NCBI RefSeq assembly: GCF_002014855.1
Contig: NZ_MUYV01000003.1
Span: forward strand, 1 to 60,429
Origin: Moraxella porci DSM 25326
GTDB lineage: Bacteria > Pseudomonadota > Gammaproteobacteria > Pseudomonadales > Moraxellaceae
Direction: 5' to 3'
DNA length: 60,429 bases
Position numbers and translations under genes: made by a program. Within the stretch, counting starts at the first letter, position 1; every line of letters starts with the position of its first letter. Shown here one piece after another: positions 1 to 7,875 of this stretch. A model generated the notes under the pieces. The model did no database searches. It was not told the origin of the DNA and worked only from the letters and a program-made list of their open reading frames with translations.

Positions 1-170
1 AACGAGCAGTAACTTCAAGCACAAAAAAATTCAAGCAGTCTTTTTTGTACTTTTTTACTTAGTTTACAATGGGTTATCTTCATAAAACTAGTATAACATG
101 AGAGTTATTCTAGTACAGCCCCTTAATTTTAGGACTGATAATAATCAGTTGCAAACAAAGGAAAACAGAA
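1..170. other. AT-rich leader of the foreign block
   Basis: No gene is visible. The stretch is strongly AT-rich and unlike the chromosome beyond position 2381. It carries the ribosome binding site of the following hydrolase (AAGGAAAA at about 159-166). The left edge of the foreign block lies outside the window, so it cannot be said whether a second IS copy flanks it. Confidence 0.5.
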
Positions 171-1013
171 ATGAAAGAGAAAATAATTAAAACAAACGGC
201 ATTGAACTCTGTACGGAAAGTTTTGGAAATAAGAAAAATCCAGCAATCCTTTTGGTAGCAGGTGCAACCGTATCAATGCTGTATTGGGACACTGAATTTT
301 GCCAACAATTATCTGAAAAAGGATTTTTTGTTATTCGTTACGACAACAGAGATGTAGGAAAATCCACTAATTATGAACCAGGTTCTACTCCATACGATAT
401 TGTTGACTTAACTAATGACGCTATTTCAATATTGGATGGCTACAAGATTGACAAAGCACATTTTGTGGGGATTTCTTTGGGCGGACTAATTTCTCAAATA
501 GCATCAATAAAGTTTGCCGACAGAGTTAACTCCTTAACTCTTATGTCATCAGGCCCTTGGGGAGACTCAGACCCAACTATACCTGAAATGGACACGAGTA
601 TTTTAGATTTCCATAGTAAAGCAGGTACAGTCAATTGGACAAATGAAGACAGTGTGGTAAACTATTTAATTCAGGGTGCAGAATTAATGAGTGGCAAGAA
701 ACAATTTGACAAACAAAGAAGTGAAAAACTGATAAGAGCTGAGTTCAATAGAGCCAACAATTATATAAGTATGTTCAATCACGCTGCATTGCAAGGTGGT
801 GAAGAATATTGGAACAGATTAAACGAAATCAAACAACCCACCTTAATTATCCACGGAACAGACGACAAAATTTGGCATTATAAGAATGCAGGTTTTTTAC
901 TAGAAAAAATAAAAGGTTCAAATCTAATCACCCTTGAAGGTACAGGACACGAATTACACGTTGATGATTGGAAATCAATAATTGATGGAATAGAAAAACA
1001 CATAAATGACTGA
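171..1013 (+). CDS. alpha/beta hydrolase, macrolide-esterase (EstT)-like candidate
   Basis: This is a 280-residue alpha/beta-hydrolase fold protein. The nucleophile elbow G-I-S-L-G-G places the catalytic serine at about residue 102. An acidic residue in HGTDD (231-232) and His260 in GTGHELH complete a plausible triad. There is no signal peptide, so it should be cytoplasmic. The start is supported by AAGGAAAA about 5-10 bases upstream. Base and codon use (AT-rich, many AAA/AAT codons) differ from every gene to the right of 2421 and resemble Bacteroidetes. An attC-like palindrome and a truncated Bacteroidetes-type gene follow it. From memory, the overall sequence resembles the EstT group of esterases that hydrolyse 16-membered macrolide lactones. 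That substrate is an inference; other ester or lactone substrates are possible. The hydrolase fold itself is secure. Confidence 0.85.
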   Translation: MKEKIIKTNGIELCTESFGNKKNPAILLVAGATVSMLYWDTEFCQQLSEKGFFVIRYDNRDVGKSTNYEPGSTPYDIVDLTNDAISILDGYKIDKAHFVGISLGGLISQIASIKFADRVNSLTLMSSGPWGDSDPTIPEMDTSILDFHSKAGTVNWTNEDSVVNYLIQGAELMSGKKQFDKQRSEKLIRAEFNRANNYISMFNHAALQGGEEYWNRLNEIKQPTLIIHGTDDKIWHYKNAGFLLEKIKGSNLITLEGTGHELHVDDWKSIIDGIEKHIND

Positions 1014-1030
1014 TAAACAAAAACAACGAC

Positions 1031-1163
1031 CCGCTAACAATGTATATAAAAAATAGGCGAAACAGTAGTAAATTCAAGGCTTTTGGCTCGTATTATACTT
1101 TGTGCTTAACCGAAAATTTGGCACTTCGAAATCGCCTACTTTTCATATACTAACCGTTGGCGG
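1031..1163 (+). repeat. attC-like imperfect palindrome (Bacteroidetes cassette-type repeat)
   Basis: The outer arms 1031-1060 and 1132-1163 are complementary. The left arm starts CCGCTAAC and the right arm ends GTTGGCGG; inner blocks TATAT/ATATA and AATAGGCGA/TCGCCTACT also pair, around a loop of about 70 bases. The terminal CGCTAAC and GTTGGCG boxes resemble integron R''/R' core sites but deviate from the RYYYAAC/GTTRRRY consensus. Position fits a cassette site: it follows the hydrolase stop closely and precedes the next gene by 22 bases. Similar repeats between genes are familiar from Flavobacteriia. No integrase gene is in the window. Confidence 0.5.
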
Positions 1164-1185
1164 TAATGTAAGAAAACACTAGAAT

Positions 1186-1312
1186 ATGGAATCATTTGAC
1201 ACATTGGTTGAAGGAATAAATGAACTAAAAAAACAAGGTTATGCAGAAGATTTTAACCTTAAACAAAATTGTATTGAATGTAGAAACGGAGAATACAAAA
1301 TCTTTCATAAGC
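1186..1312 (+). pseudogene. 5' fragment of a small Bacteroidetes-type protein gene, truncated at the IS30 element
   Basis: An ATG opens a frame whose first 42 or so residues (MESFDTLVEGINELKKQG..., then DFNLKQNCIECRNGEY) match my recollection of a conserved protein of about 100 residues in Bacteroidetes, often mislabelled phosphoribosylpyrophosphate synthetase. The genuine sequence stops at the IS30 left end near 1313. The frame then runs on into IS sequence to a stop at 1368. The missing 3' part is not found on the other side of the IS, where native chromosome begins, so this is not a simple insertional disruption. Joining the two flanks without the IS gives a stop codon almost at once. The function of the full-length family is unknown to me. 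Confidence 0.55.
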
Positions 1313-1349
1313 TGAATTTACAATCCAAGTGCAACAAAAAAAAGAAGTA
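1313..1349 (+). repeat. IS30 left terminal inverted repeat
   Basis: It pairs with 2342-2378. The longest uninterrupted identity is CCAAGTGCAAC, flanked by TGAATT outside and GAAGTA inside at identical spacing in both ends. Confidence 0.8.
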
Positions 1350-1397
1350 CTCATCAACTAGAATATAATTTTGTTTCCACACAAAAACCACTTCCAA

Positions 1398-2371
1398 ATG
1401 ATGAGTACTTCCTATCAACATCTTACAATAAACGAGCGAGAAAAGATAATGATTTTACTCGCACAGGGCAAAAAACAAGCAGAAATTGCCAAAGCACTGG
1501 ACGTAGCTCCAGCACCATTTCTCGCGAGCTGAAACGACACGCTCTAGAAAGCTACAGTGCAACGAACGCACAAAACAGCTATTTGAAGCATCGTCAAAAT
1601 AGCAAAGCACAGCGCAAATTAGAGCAGCCTGAATATTTCAATTTGGTGCAAGAAAAGTTTCTGACAGAAAACTGGTCGCCCGAACAAATCAGCGCACGAT
1701 TAAAATTGGAAAAATCTGAATTATCCATTAGTTATTCAACCATTTATCGTGGTATTTATTCAGGGTTGTTTGATATAGGCGAACGCAAAGCCAGTCGCAA
1801 ACTGCGCCACAAAGGCAAAACACGGCATACAAAAAATCATCATGAAAAACGTGGCAAAATTCAGATATCCAACCATTTGAACGACCGTCCCATTTCGGCG
1901 CAAAATCGCAGTCGCTTTGGACATTGGGAAGCCGATACCGTACTGGGTAAAGCGGGTGGAGCTTGTTTGCTGACGCTGACGGAACGCAAAAGTCGTTTTG
2001 AGTTGGTGAAGAAAATTCCTGCCAAAAAAGCCGAAGCAGTCCAAAAAGCCATGATTGAATTGCTGGATTCACATATATTGCGGTCAATTACGCCAGACCG
2101 TGGTAAAGAATTTGCCCAACATCGTTTGGTAACAGAAGCACTGGGTGTAGAATTTTACTTCCCCGAGCCGCATCAACCGTGGACACGGGGAACGAATGAA
2201 AATACAAATGGGTTACTTCGTGAATACTTTCCGAAGCACCAAGACATCAATCAGTGGAGCGAAGTTGATATTCAACAGGTGATCAATAAACTGAATTTAC
2301 GACCGCGTAAATGTTTGGGTTGGAAAACACCTTATGAAGTTTACTTCAAAAAAACGTTGCACTTGGTTTGA
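1398..2371 (+). pseudogene. IS30-family transposase, frameshifted near the N-terminal HTH
   Basis: Reading begins at ATG 1398 (MMSTSYQHLTINEREK..., typical IS30 helix-turn-helix start) and stays open through IAKAL at about 1499. The frame then shifts: GGACGTAGCTCC needs one more G to read L-G-R-S-S-S-T-I-S-R-E-L-K-R, the expected IS30 continuation. The span of 974 nt is one short of 325 codons, confirming a single-base deletion near 1500. The remaining 262-residue frame from ATG 1583 holds the catalytic core: GHWEADTVLG with the first Asp, TPDRGKEF with the second, and the third acidic residue in RGTNENTNGLLREYFPK. As read, the element makes no intact DNA-binding domain plus catalytic domain. 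A sequencing error in the G run is possible. Confidence 0.85.
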
Positions 2372-2378
2372 CAATTCA
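2342..2378 (-). repeat. IS30 right terminal inverted repeat
   Basis: It is the complement of the left end. The last codons and the stop (2369-2371) of the transposase lie inside it. Confidence 0.8.
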
Positions 2379-2384
2379 AGCAAT

Positions 2385-2416
2385 AAAAAAAGATGCTATG
2401 TTAAGCATCTTTTTTA
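2385..2416 (-). terminator. rho-independent terminator after rnfH
   Basis: Stem AGATGCT (2391-2397) pairs with AGCATCT (2404-2410) over a 6-base loop, with A and T runs on both sides, so it can work in both directions. It lies 5 bases beyond the rnfH stop, and marks the first clearly native sequence right of the IS. Confidence 0.8.
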
Positions 2417-2420
2417 TTGG

Positions 2421-2756
2421 TCATCTGCTGTGCTTTTTTGGGGATTTTTTGGACAAATTTTTGCGCTTAGTCATCGGATCGATGATCAGCGGCCGATAAA
2501 TCTCCACGCGATCCCCAGATTTTAAAGGTGCATCAAGCCGCGTTTTTTGACTAAATATGCCGACATACCAAGCCGAATGTCGAGGCTCGCTGTGTTTATT
2601 ATCTTGCGCCCAAGCCCAAAACTCGGCAAAATCAGGATCCTCCATCCAGCCCGATGCCATCAGCGCCTCAAACACACCTGTCCCCAAAGGCAGCATCAGC
2701 TCTGTATAATACTGCCGACCCGAGTCAGGTACGGCAGCGATGGCGATTGCAATCAT
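2421..2756 (-). CDS. rnfH: RnfH family protein (UPF0125, ubiquitin-like fold)
   Basis: A 111-residue protein of the small RnfH/UPF0125 family with a beta-grasp fold. The N-terminal strand (MIAIAIAAVPDSGRQ) and the C-terminal SGDRVEIYRPLIIDPMTKRK segment are typical. The ATG at 2756 overlaps the upstream gene stop as ATGA, so translational coupling is likely; longer in-frame starts would lie inside the upstream gene. The family is often next to ratA and smpB or in rnf operons; here it is co-transcribed with a transporter-like gene. Its molecular role is not established. The C-terminus is basic (KKSPKKHSR). Confidence 0.85.
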   Translation of the reverse strand: MIAIAIAAVPDSGRQYYTELMLPLGTGVFEALMASGWMEDPDFAEFWAWAQDNKHSEPRHSAWYVGIFSQKTRLDAPLKSGDRVEIYRPLIIDPMTKRKNLSKKSPKKHSR

Positions 2757-3844
2757 GCCAGCCATTCGATGACCAAGCCAACAACTGCGATGATGATGGC
2801 AATCGGCACCACGATGCGTACCAATACGCGCCAAAGATTATAGCGCATCTCACTGCTTAGATTTAGCGTCTTGCGCAGATGACTGATTTTCATCACAAAT
2901 CCTGAGAAAATCGACAGCATCAATACCGCCGCCAGACTCAAACAGATGATGACAATCAAGGTCATCTGCACAGGCACGATACTAAATAAGATCGCCAAAA
3001 CCAACACCACAGCCGCAGCGACGATGCCAAAGCGCGCCATCAACTGCACGGATGCATAATGCAATAAAAACGCTGAAATCAGCAGCATGCCTAGGCTAGT
3101 CACCACAAATGATGGGATGGTGACCATCGAACTGCCCGCCAAAATTGCCAATGAACCAAAGATCAGCTGCGTCATCCAGACAGGAAGGATATAACCTGCC
3201 AAAGATTTTTTGGTTTGCATCACGCCAGGCGCTGTTGCCATACCACCAAACCAATACAGACCTGTACCCACACCGACGCATAGCAACGCCAAGATCACCG
3301 CGCGCGACCATTCACCTAGGCTTACCTCAGTCATCACAGGCACGCTCACCGAGCTATCAAATAACGAAAGCAATGAGCCTAACAAAATCAGCAGCACGCC
3401 GACCAAGAGCAGTCGCGTCTTTAACAAGCTTAAAATCACAGCGATCACGCTCAGACCTGCGGCGATGCCTGCCATCGGTATGCCAGACGACTGAAGCACT
3501 GATGGAAACTGAGCGGCAGCACCCAAAGCAATACGCCCTGAGATATTGGCCGAGATGAGAATGGCCACCACCACCGACAACAATGCAAAGCCGCGCCATG
3601 CGATACTGGCATCTGCTTCACGGGTCAGTTTTTGCATGCCTTGCCACGGCATGTCCGCTGAACGCGCTGAGAGCGCAAATTCAGCAAATAACACAGGCAA
3701 TCCAACCAGTGCCATCGCCGCCACCCACAACAGCCAAAAATCCAACTCGCGCGCCATGTTTGGTGCGACTTGACCGATGAATAATAAAGGCAAGGCGCAC
3801 GCCACAAAAAATACCGTATATCGATGGAGCATAATCTTTACCAT
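2753..3844 (-). CDS. NSS-like (neurotransmitter:sodium symporter type) membrane protein
   Basis: A 363-residue integral membrane protein with about ten hydrophobic helices. The N-terminal third (LPLLFIGQVAPNMARELDFW, then GLPVLFAEFALSARS) recalls TM1-TM2 of bacterial sodium-dependent NSS transporters, where GLP.L..E..LG is typical. It is shorter than the usual 430-500 residues of that family and the first helix lacks the usual glycine-rich sodium-site signature. It is therefore either a divergent member or one that has lost transport function. ATG 3844 is used here, but ATG 3832 (MLHRY...) after GGTAAAG is an alternative. It overlaps rnfH by 4 bases. Substrate unknown. Confidence 0.6.
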   Translation of the reverse strand: MVKIMLHRYTVFFVACALPLLFIGQVAPNMARELDFWLLWVAAMALVGLPVLFAEFALSARSADMPWQGMQKLTREADASIAWRGFALLSVVVAILISANISGRIALGAAAQFPSVLQSSGIPMAGIAAGLSVIAVILSLLKTRLLLVGVLLILLGSLLSLFDSSVSVPVMTEVSLGEWSRAVILALLCVGVGTGLYWFGGMATAPGVMQTKKSLAGYILPVWMTQLIFGSLAILAGSSMVTIPSFVVTSLGMLLISAFLLHYASVQLMARFGIVAAAVVLVLAILFSIVPVQMTLIVIICLSLAAVLMLSIFSGFVMKISHLRKTLNLSSEMRYNLWRVLVRIVVPIAIIIAVVGLVIEWLA

Positions 3845-3886
3845 TAAAAATTTGAACTATTCTACCACAAAAGTCCCTGCAAATGC

Positions 3887-3920
3887 ACACACCCCAAAAG
3901 CACAGGCTTTTGGGGTGTGT
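3887..3920. terminator. strong hairpin downstream of cytochrome c4
   Basis: ACACACCCCAAAAGC (3887-3901) pairs perfectly with GCTTTTGGGGTGTGT (3906-3920) around a 4-base loop. It lies between the cytochrome c4 stop and the next minus-strand gene. There is no good T run on the minus strand, so it may attenuate or stabilise transcript ends rather than fully terminate. Confidence 0.5.
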
Positions 3921-3968
3921 TAAATGATGCAATCTTAAATCAAAAGACCACTTGTAATCATCTTGTGA

Positions 3969-4664
3969 TCAGTGAACAGCTGCCAAGAATTCAGACAAAA
4001 TCTTGATGTCGCGATCAGACAGACGCGCTGCAACCATCTGCATCATGCCTTTCTCGCCTTTTTTGGCAGAGTCGTTGGTACGAACTTCCATATCAGATGC
4101 TACTTCATCTTCACGACCCGCAGCACGGAAGAGCTTTAGCTGGGTTGCCAAATAGCCTGCATGCTGACCACCTAAGCGTGGGAATGCTGCATAGGCATTG
4201 CCTGCGCCTTTTGGATCATGGCAGCCTGCGCATGGGATAACACCACGCGTCTTATCACCACCTAAGTACAACTTGGTGGCTTCTGCAACAGTTGCCTTGT
4301 TGCCATAACCTGGAGTCCAAGGCGCTTGGCTAGCATAATAACCTGCCAAGTTCGCCAAATCTTGCTGCGTTAGACCCGCCAGCTGTGCTTCCATGATACC
4401 ATTGCGGCGTGCTTTGGTCTTATAATCCACCAGCTGCTTGTAGAGATATTTGATATTCTGACCGCCAAGGTTTGGCTGTGCAGGCACTGGGCTGACACCA
4501 TTCGTACCGTGACAAGCAGCACAGTTCGCTTCCACGATGGCCTTGCCAGCTTCGATGTCATAGGCAGGCACAGGATAAGAAACGGCATAGGCTGACAGGC
4601 TGGCGATACCAATCCCTGAGGCGAGAGCGAATTTGGCTAAAGTTGCTTTTTTTGCAGGTTTCAT
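3969..4664 (-). CDS. cytochrome c4, dihaem periplasmic electron carrier
   Basis: A 231-residue dihaem protein with two CXXCH sites, CAACH at 48-52 and CAGCH at 145-149, in two homologous halves. An N-terminal hydrophobic segment (about residues 8-28) acts as a signal peptide, so the protein is periplasmic. Methionine ligands are likely in the two GIMEAQ/DMEVR regions. Cytochromes c4 carry electrons from the bc1 complex to terminal oxidases, commonly cbb3; an assembly gene for a cbb3 oxidase (ccoS) lies at the other end of this window. The monohaem cytochrome c5 gene sits directly upstream in the same orientation, separated by a promoter region, so the two are probably separate transcripts. 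Confidence 0.92.
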   Translation of the reverse strand: MKPAKKATLAKFALASGIGIASLSAYAVSYPVPAYDIEAGKAIVEANCAACHGTNGVSPVPAQPNLGGQNIKYLYKQLVDYKTKARRNGIMEAQLAGLTQQDLANLAGYYASQAPWTPGYGNKATVAEATKLYLGGDKTRGVIPCAGCHDPKGAGNAYAAFPRLGGQHAGYLATQLKLFRAAGREDEVASDMEVRTNDSAKKGEKGMMQMVAARLSDRDIKILSEFLAAVH

Positions 4665-4769
4665 AACAATTTCCTACTAACTTGGCTAAGTCTTGGGTGA
4701 TGTTGTGGCTGAATGTTTAAATCCAGCGCATCTTTTTATCGATTAAAACCAATCATACTGGAATAACTT

Positions 4770-4784
4770 TTGCTATTATAGCAA
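4770..4784 (-). promoter_or_regulatory. candidate extended -10 promoter of cytochrome c4
   Basis: On the minus strand the sequence reads TTGCTATAATAGCAA, a palindrome containing TGCTATAAT, a good extended -10 element about 105 bases upstream of the ATG. The symmetry could equally be an operator. Confidence 0.4.
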
Positions 4785-4930
4785 GAGTTGGGCCAATTTT
4801 CCTACAAAAATTGTGGTTTTGGTAACATTTTTTTTAAAAAAGTGGCATTTTTAGTAAAAATTCCGTGATTTTAAGCCATCACAGATCCAAAACCCAGCCA
4901 AATTCACCCCAAAAAACGCTAATTTGAAGA

Positions 4931-5230
4931 TTATTTACTCATATAATCGATCAAATTGGCCAAATCCTCATCGCTACAGCTTTGGCACAGACCCATCGCA
5001 GGCATTTGATGCTTGCCATCGTGTGCAGCTTTTACAAGTGCAGCTTGACCTTTTTGTTGGATGAGCTTTTGCCATGTTGCACTGTCGCCTTTTTTAGGCG
5101 CATTTAAAGCACCACTGTCGTGGCAAGTGGCACAGCTTTTGTTGTAGGTTTGGGCGATGTCGGCATGCACCAAACTTGCGGATGCCAATCCAAGCATGGC
5201 GATAAGCGATGTTTTTATCAATGTTTTCAT
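4931..5230 (-). CDS. cytochrome c5 family monohaem protein
   Basis: A 99-residue protein with a cleavable signal peptide (about residues 1-23, ending VHA) and one haem site CATCH at 33-37. A methionine in the MPAMG stretch (76-79) is the likely sixth ligand. A C-terminal Cys pair CQSC (82-85) is the disulfide typical of c5 cytochromes. It acts as a periplasmic electron carrier. It precedes cytochrome c4 with a 266-base gap that contains AT-rich, promoter-like DNA. Confidence 0.9.
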   Translation of the reverse strand: MKTLIKTSLIAMLGLASASLVHADIAQTYNKSCATCHDSGALNAPKKGDSATWQKLIQQKGQAALVKAAHDGKHQMPAMGLCQSCSDEDLANLIDYMSK

Positions 5231-5470
5231 AATTTTATCTTATTATGGTTGTGAGTGCTGCCATCTTAAGATGGTGGCTTAGGTTTCGTACAAGCGTACA
5301 CATAGGTATTATTATGAGGGATTTTTAGGCAATTACAAGCAGATTTTGGTAACCAAAGCCGCATCCACTGCATGACAGTGCATCAGATGGATGATAATGC
5401 ATAACTTTGCCTTTTAAAGCATGCTGCTTTCATGGTAAACTTAGCACATATTTTAAGATGATTAACCGAC

Positions 5471-6175
5471 ATGACTAGCCAAGATTTTTTAAAAAAAATC
5501 CATCAAACGCAATTTTTATTATCCGCACCAACCTTCAAACTCTGCCCTGCTGACACTGGCTATGAGGTCGCTTTTGCTGGACGCTCCAATGCCGGCAAGT
5601 CCTCAGCCATCAATACCATCACCCACCAAAAACAGCTGGCGCGCTCATCAAAGACCCCAGGTCGCACGCAGATGATTAATTTTTTTACCGTTAGTGATGA
5701 AAATGCGCGCATCGTTGATTTGCCAGGCTATGGCTATGCCGCTGTACCCGAAAGCATGAAAATCAAATGGCAAAAAGAGCTTGAAGAGTATCTGGTGTCG
5801 CGTCAGTCCTTGGTGGGGTTGGTACTGATGACAGACATTCGTCATCCACTCAAATACTTCGATGAACAGATGCTTCACTGGGCAAAAGATGGCGGCCTAC
5901 CTGTGCATGTGCTGCTGACTAAGGCCGACAAGCTCAAGCGCGGCGCCCAAAAAGCTGCACTGCTCGCCACCAAAAAACAGCTAGAGGCGCTGGATTTGCC
6001 ATTTAGCATCCAGCTGTTCTCTGCACTCAAAAAAGAAGGCGTGCATGATCTGGCTGCGGTATTGGGCGATTGGCTGCATTTGTCTGAGCTTGATGGTAAT
6101 ATCGCTACAGATGCCATCGCTGATGATGCAGCTGCCAGTTTCGATGGCACTCAAGCGGTGACTGCCAATGACTAA
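5471..6175 (+). CDS. engB: ribosome biogenesis GTP-binding protein EngB/YihA/YsxC
   Basis: A 234-residue TRAFAC GTPase. G1 is GRSNAGKS (37-44), G3 is DLPGYG (83-88) and G4 is TKAD (150-153), all intact. The family helps mature the 50S ribosomal subunit and is usually essential. The C-terminal tail of about 30 residues is acidic and alanine-rich and longer than in many homologues. It overlaps rsmI by 8 bases (ATG 6168, stop 6175), so the two are translationally coupled. The divergent cytochrome c5 gene lies 240 bases away. Confidence 0.95.
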   Translation: MTSQDFLKKIHQTQFLLSAPTFKLCPADTGYEVAFAGRSNAGKSSAINTITHQKQLARSSKTPGRTQMINFFTVSDENARIVDLPGYGYAAVPESMKIKWQKELEEYLVSRQSLVGLVLMTDIRHPLKYFDEQMLHWAKDGGLPVHVLLTKADKLKRGAQKAALLATKKQLEALDLPFSIQLFSALKKEGVHDLAAVLGDWLHLSELDGNIATDAIADDAAASFDGTQAVTAND

Positions 6176-7007
6176 GGGGCTGCTGTATATTGTCGCCACG
6201 CCAATCGGTAACTTGTCAGACATCACCGAGCGCGCCATCAGTACGCTTAAGTCAGTCGATCTCATCGCCTGTGAAGATACGCGCACATCAGGCAAATTAT
6301 TAAATTATTTTAACATCGCCACACCCACCATCGCTTATCACGAGCATAATGCCGATACACAGACAACAAAGATCATTGAGCGGATGGCTGCAGGCGATTC
6401 GGTGGCGCTCATCAGTGATGCTGGTACGCCTTTGGTGTCAGACCCTGGCTTTCGCTTGGTCAAAGCAGCGCACGAAAATGACATCACGGTCGTGCCGATC
6501 GTCGGTGCATGCGCGATGGTAGCAGCCTTGTCAGCAGCAGGATTGGCATCGGATAAATTCAGTTTTATTGGCTTTTTGCCTGCCAAGACTCACGGCCGTA
6601 TCAAGGCGCTGCAAGACTGGCAAGACCGTAGCGAGACCCTGATTTTTTATGAAGCGCCGCATCGTATCATCGATAGCCTGACGGATATGGTGGCTGTATT
6701 CGGCGCACAGCGCGAGGCAACACTGTGCCGTGAGCTGACCAAGACTTTTGAGACCATCAAAAAGCTGCCATTGGGTGAGCTGCTTGAGTTCGTCAAAAAT
6801 GACAGCAACCAACAAAAAGGCGAGATCGTACTTGTGGTAGCTGGCAATGAGCGCGCGCCTGCCGAACAGATGGCTTATGATGATTGGCTCATCGCCATCG
6901 CCAAAGAGCTGCCACCCAAAAAAGCTGCCGCCATCGTCGCTGATGTCACAGGACTCAAAAAATCTGCCATCTACGATCGTCTTTTGGCGCTACAACAGGT
7001 CAATTGA
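6168..7007 (+). CDS. rsmI: 16S rRNA (cytidine1402-2'-O)-methyltransferase
   Basis: A 279-residue tetrapyrrole-methylase-fold SAM enzyme that 2'-O-methylates C1402 of 16S rRNA in the decoding centre. The N-terminus [18 protein letters not shown], the [12 protein letters not shown] segment, and [15 protein letters not shown] are the family signatures. It is co-transcribed with engB through an 8-base overlap and is followed 39 bases on by yqeY, likely one three-gene translation-related operon. Confidence 0.95.
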   Translation: MTKGLLYIVATPIGNLSDITERAISTLKSVDLIACEDTRTSGKLLNYFNIATPTIAYHEHNADTQTTKIIERMAAGDSVALISDAGTPLVSDPGFRLVKAAHENDITVVPIVGACAMVAALSAAGLASDKFSFIGFLPAKTHGRIKALQDWQDRSETLIFYEAPHRIIDSLTDMVAVFGAQREATLCRELTKTFETIKKLPLGELLEFVKNDSNQQKGEIVLVVAGNERAPAEQMAYDDWLIAIAKELPPKKAAAIVADVTGLKKSAIYDRLLALQQVN

Positions 7008-7046
7008 TAGGTCAATTAATTTTTAATCGTTTAACTGGAGCATATC

Positions 7047-7493
7047 ATGACACTAAAAAACTCTCTCACCGAAGCCGTCAAGTCTGCGATGAAAGCGCGT
7101 GAAATGGAAGTGGTGAAAATCCTGCGCAATGTGCAAGCCGCCATCAAAAAAGTGGAAATCGACAGCCAAACCGAACTTGATGACACTGCCGTGCTTGAGC
7201 TACTACAAAAACAGATCAAGCAGCGCCAAGAGTCATTGGATATTTATCAAGCCAATGGCCGTGAAGATCTGGCTGCTAAAGAACAGCTTGAGATTGAGGT
7301 CATCAGCCAGTTTTTGCCACCACAGCTTGACGAAGCCGCCCTCAAGGATCTTATTAGTGCCACCATCACCGAGCTGTCTGCCAGCAGCATGAAAGACATG
7401 GGTCGAGTGATGAATGCCGTCAAAGAAAAAACCGTCGGTCGCGCCGATCCTGCCGTGATCTCAGTACTCGTTAAACAAGCTCTTAGTGCCTAA
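7047..7493 (+). CDS. GatB/YqeY domain protein
   Basis: A 148-residue YqeY-type protein (LKNSLTEAVKSAMKAREMEVVKILRNVQAAIKK start, FLPPQLDEAAL and SSMKDMGRVMNAVKEK later). This is the helical domain shared with the tail of GatB, where it binds tRNA. The stand-alone protein is thought to aid tRNA-dependent amidation, but this is unproven. A GGAG ribosome binding site precedes ATG 7047. It ends the engB-rsmI operon before a clear terminator. Confidence 0.9.
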   Translation: MTLKNSLTEAVKSAMKAREMEVVKILRNVQAAIKKVEIDSQTELDDTAVLELLQKQIKQRQESLDIYQANGREDLAAKEQLEIEVISQFLPPQLDEAALKDLISATITELSASSMKDMGRVMNAVKEKTVGRADPAVISVLVKQALSA

Positions 7494-7497
7494 TCCC

Positions 7498-7539
7498 CTA
7501 AAAAACGCGCCACTGTTTGTCCATTGGCGCGTTTTTTAG
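7498..7539. terminator. bidirectional rho-independent terminator
   Basis: CTAAAAAACGCGCCA (7498-7512) pairs with TGGCGCGTTTTTTAG (7525-7539). It serves yqeY on plus and the ferredoxin gene on minus. Confidence 0.88.
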
Positions 7540-7565
7540 CTTAAGTTTCGGATTTTGGAAAGCCA

Positions 7566-7826
<261 letters not shown>

Positions 7827-7875
7827 TTAGCGTCTTTTATTTATTCGAGTTACATACGATTGCCTCATTCATCAC

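Larger units (their letters stand above)
1313..2378 (+). mobile_element. IS30-family insertion sequence
   Basis: The element is about 1066 bp and is bounded by inverted repeats. Left end 1313-1349 and the complement of right end 2342-2378 both read TGAATT..CAA.CCAAGTGCAAC, then an eight-base A- or T-rich stretch and GAAGTA. The trinucleotide AGC lies directly outside both ends (1310-1312 and 2379-2381), which fits the 2-3 bp target duplications of IS30 elements. It encodes one DDE transposase gene that is broken by a frameshift. The element sits exactly at the boundary between foreign AT-rich DNA and native chromosome. Confidence 0.85.

Noticed and set aside
1480..1520. Programmed frameshift in the IS30 transposase
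   Set aside because: There is no slippery heptamer or downstream structure at the site, and IS30 elements normally use one frame. A deletion or sequencing error is simpler.
1..2378. Composite transposon carrying the esterase
   Set aside because: Only one IS copy is visible; the left boundary lies outside the window, so a second copy cannot be shown.
2654..3600. Several plus-strand frames opposite the NSS-like and rnfH genes
   Set aside because: All are antisense shadows of clear minus-strand genes, without ribosome binding sites.
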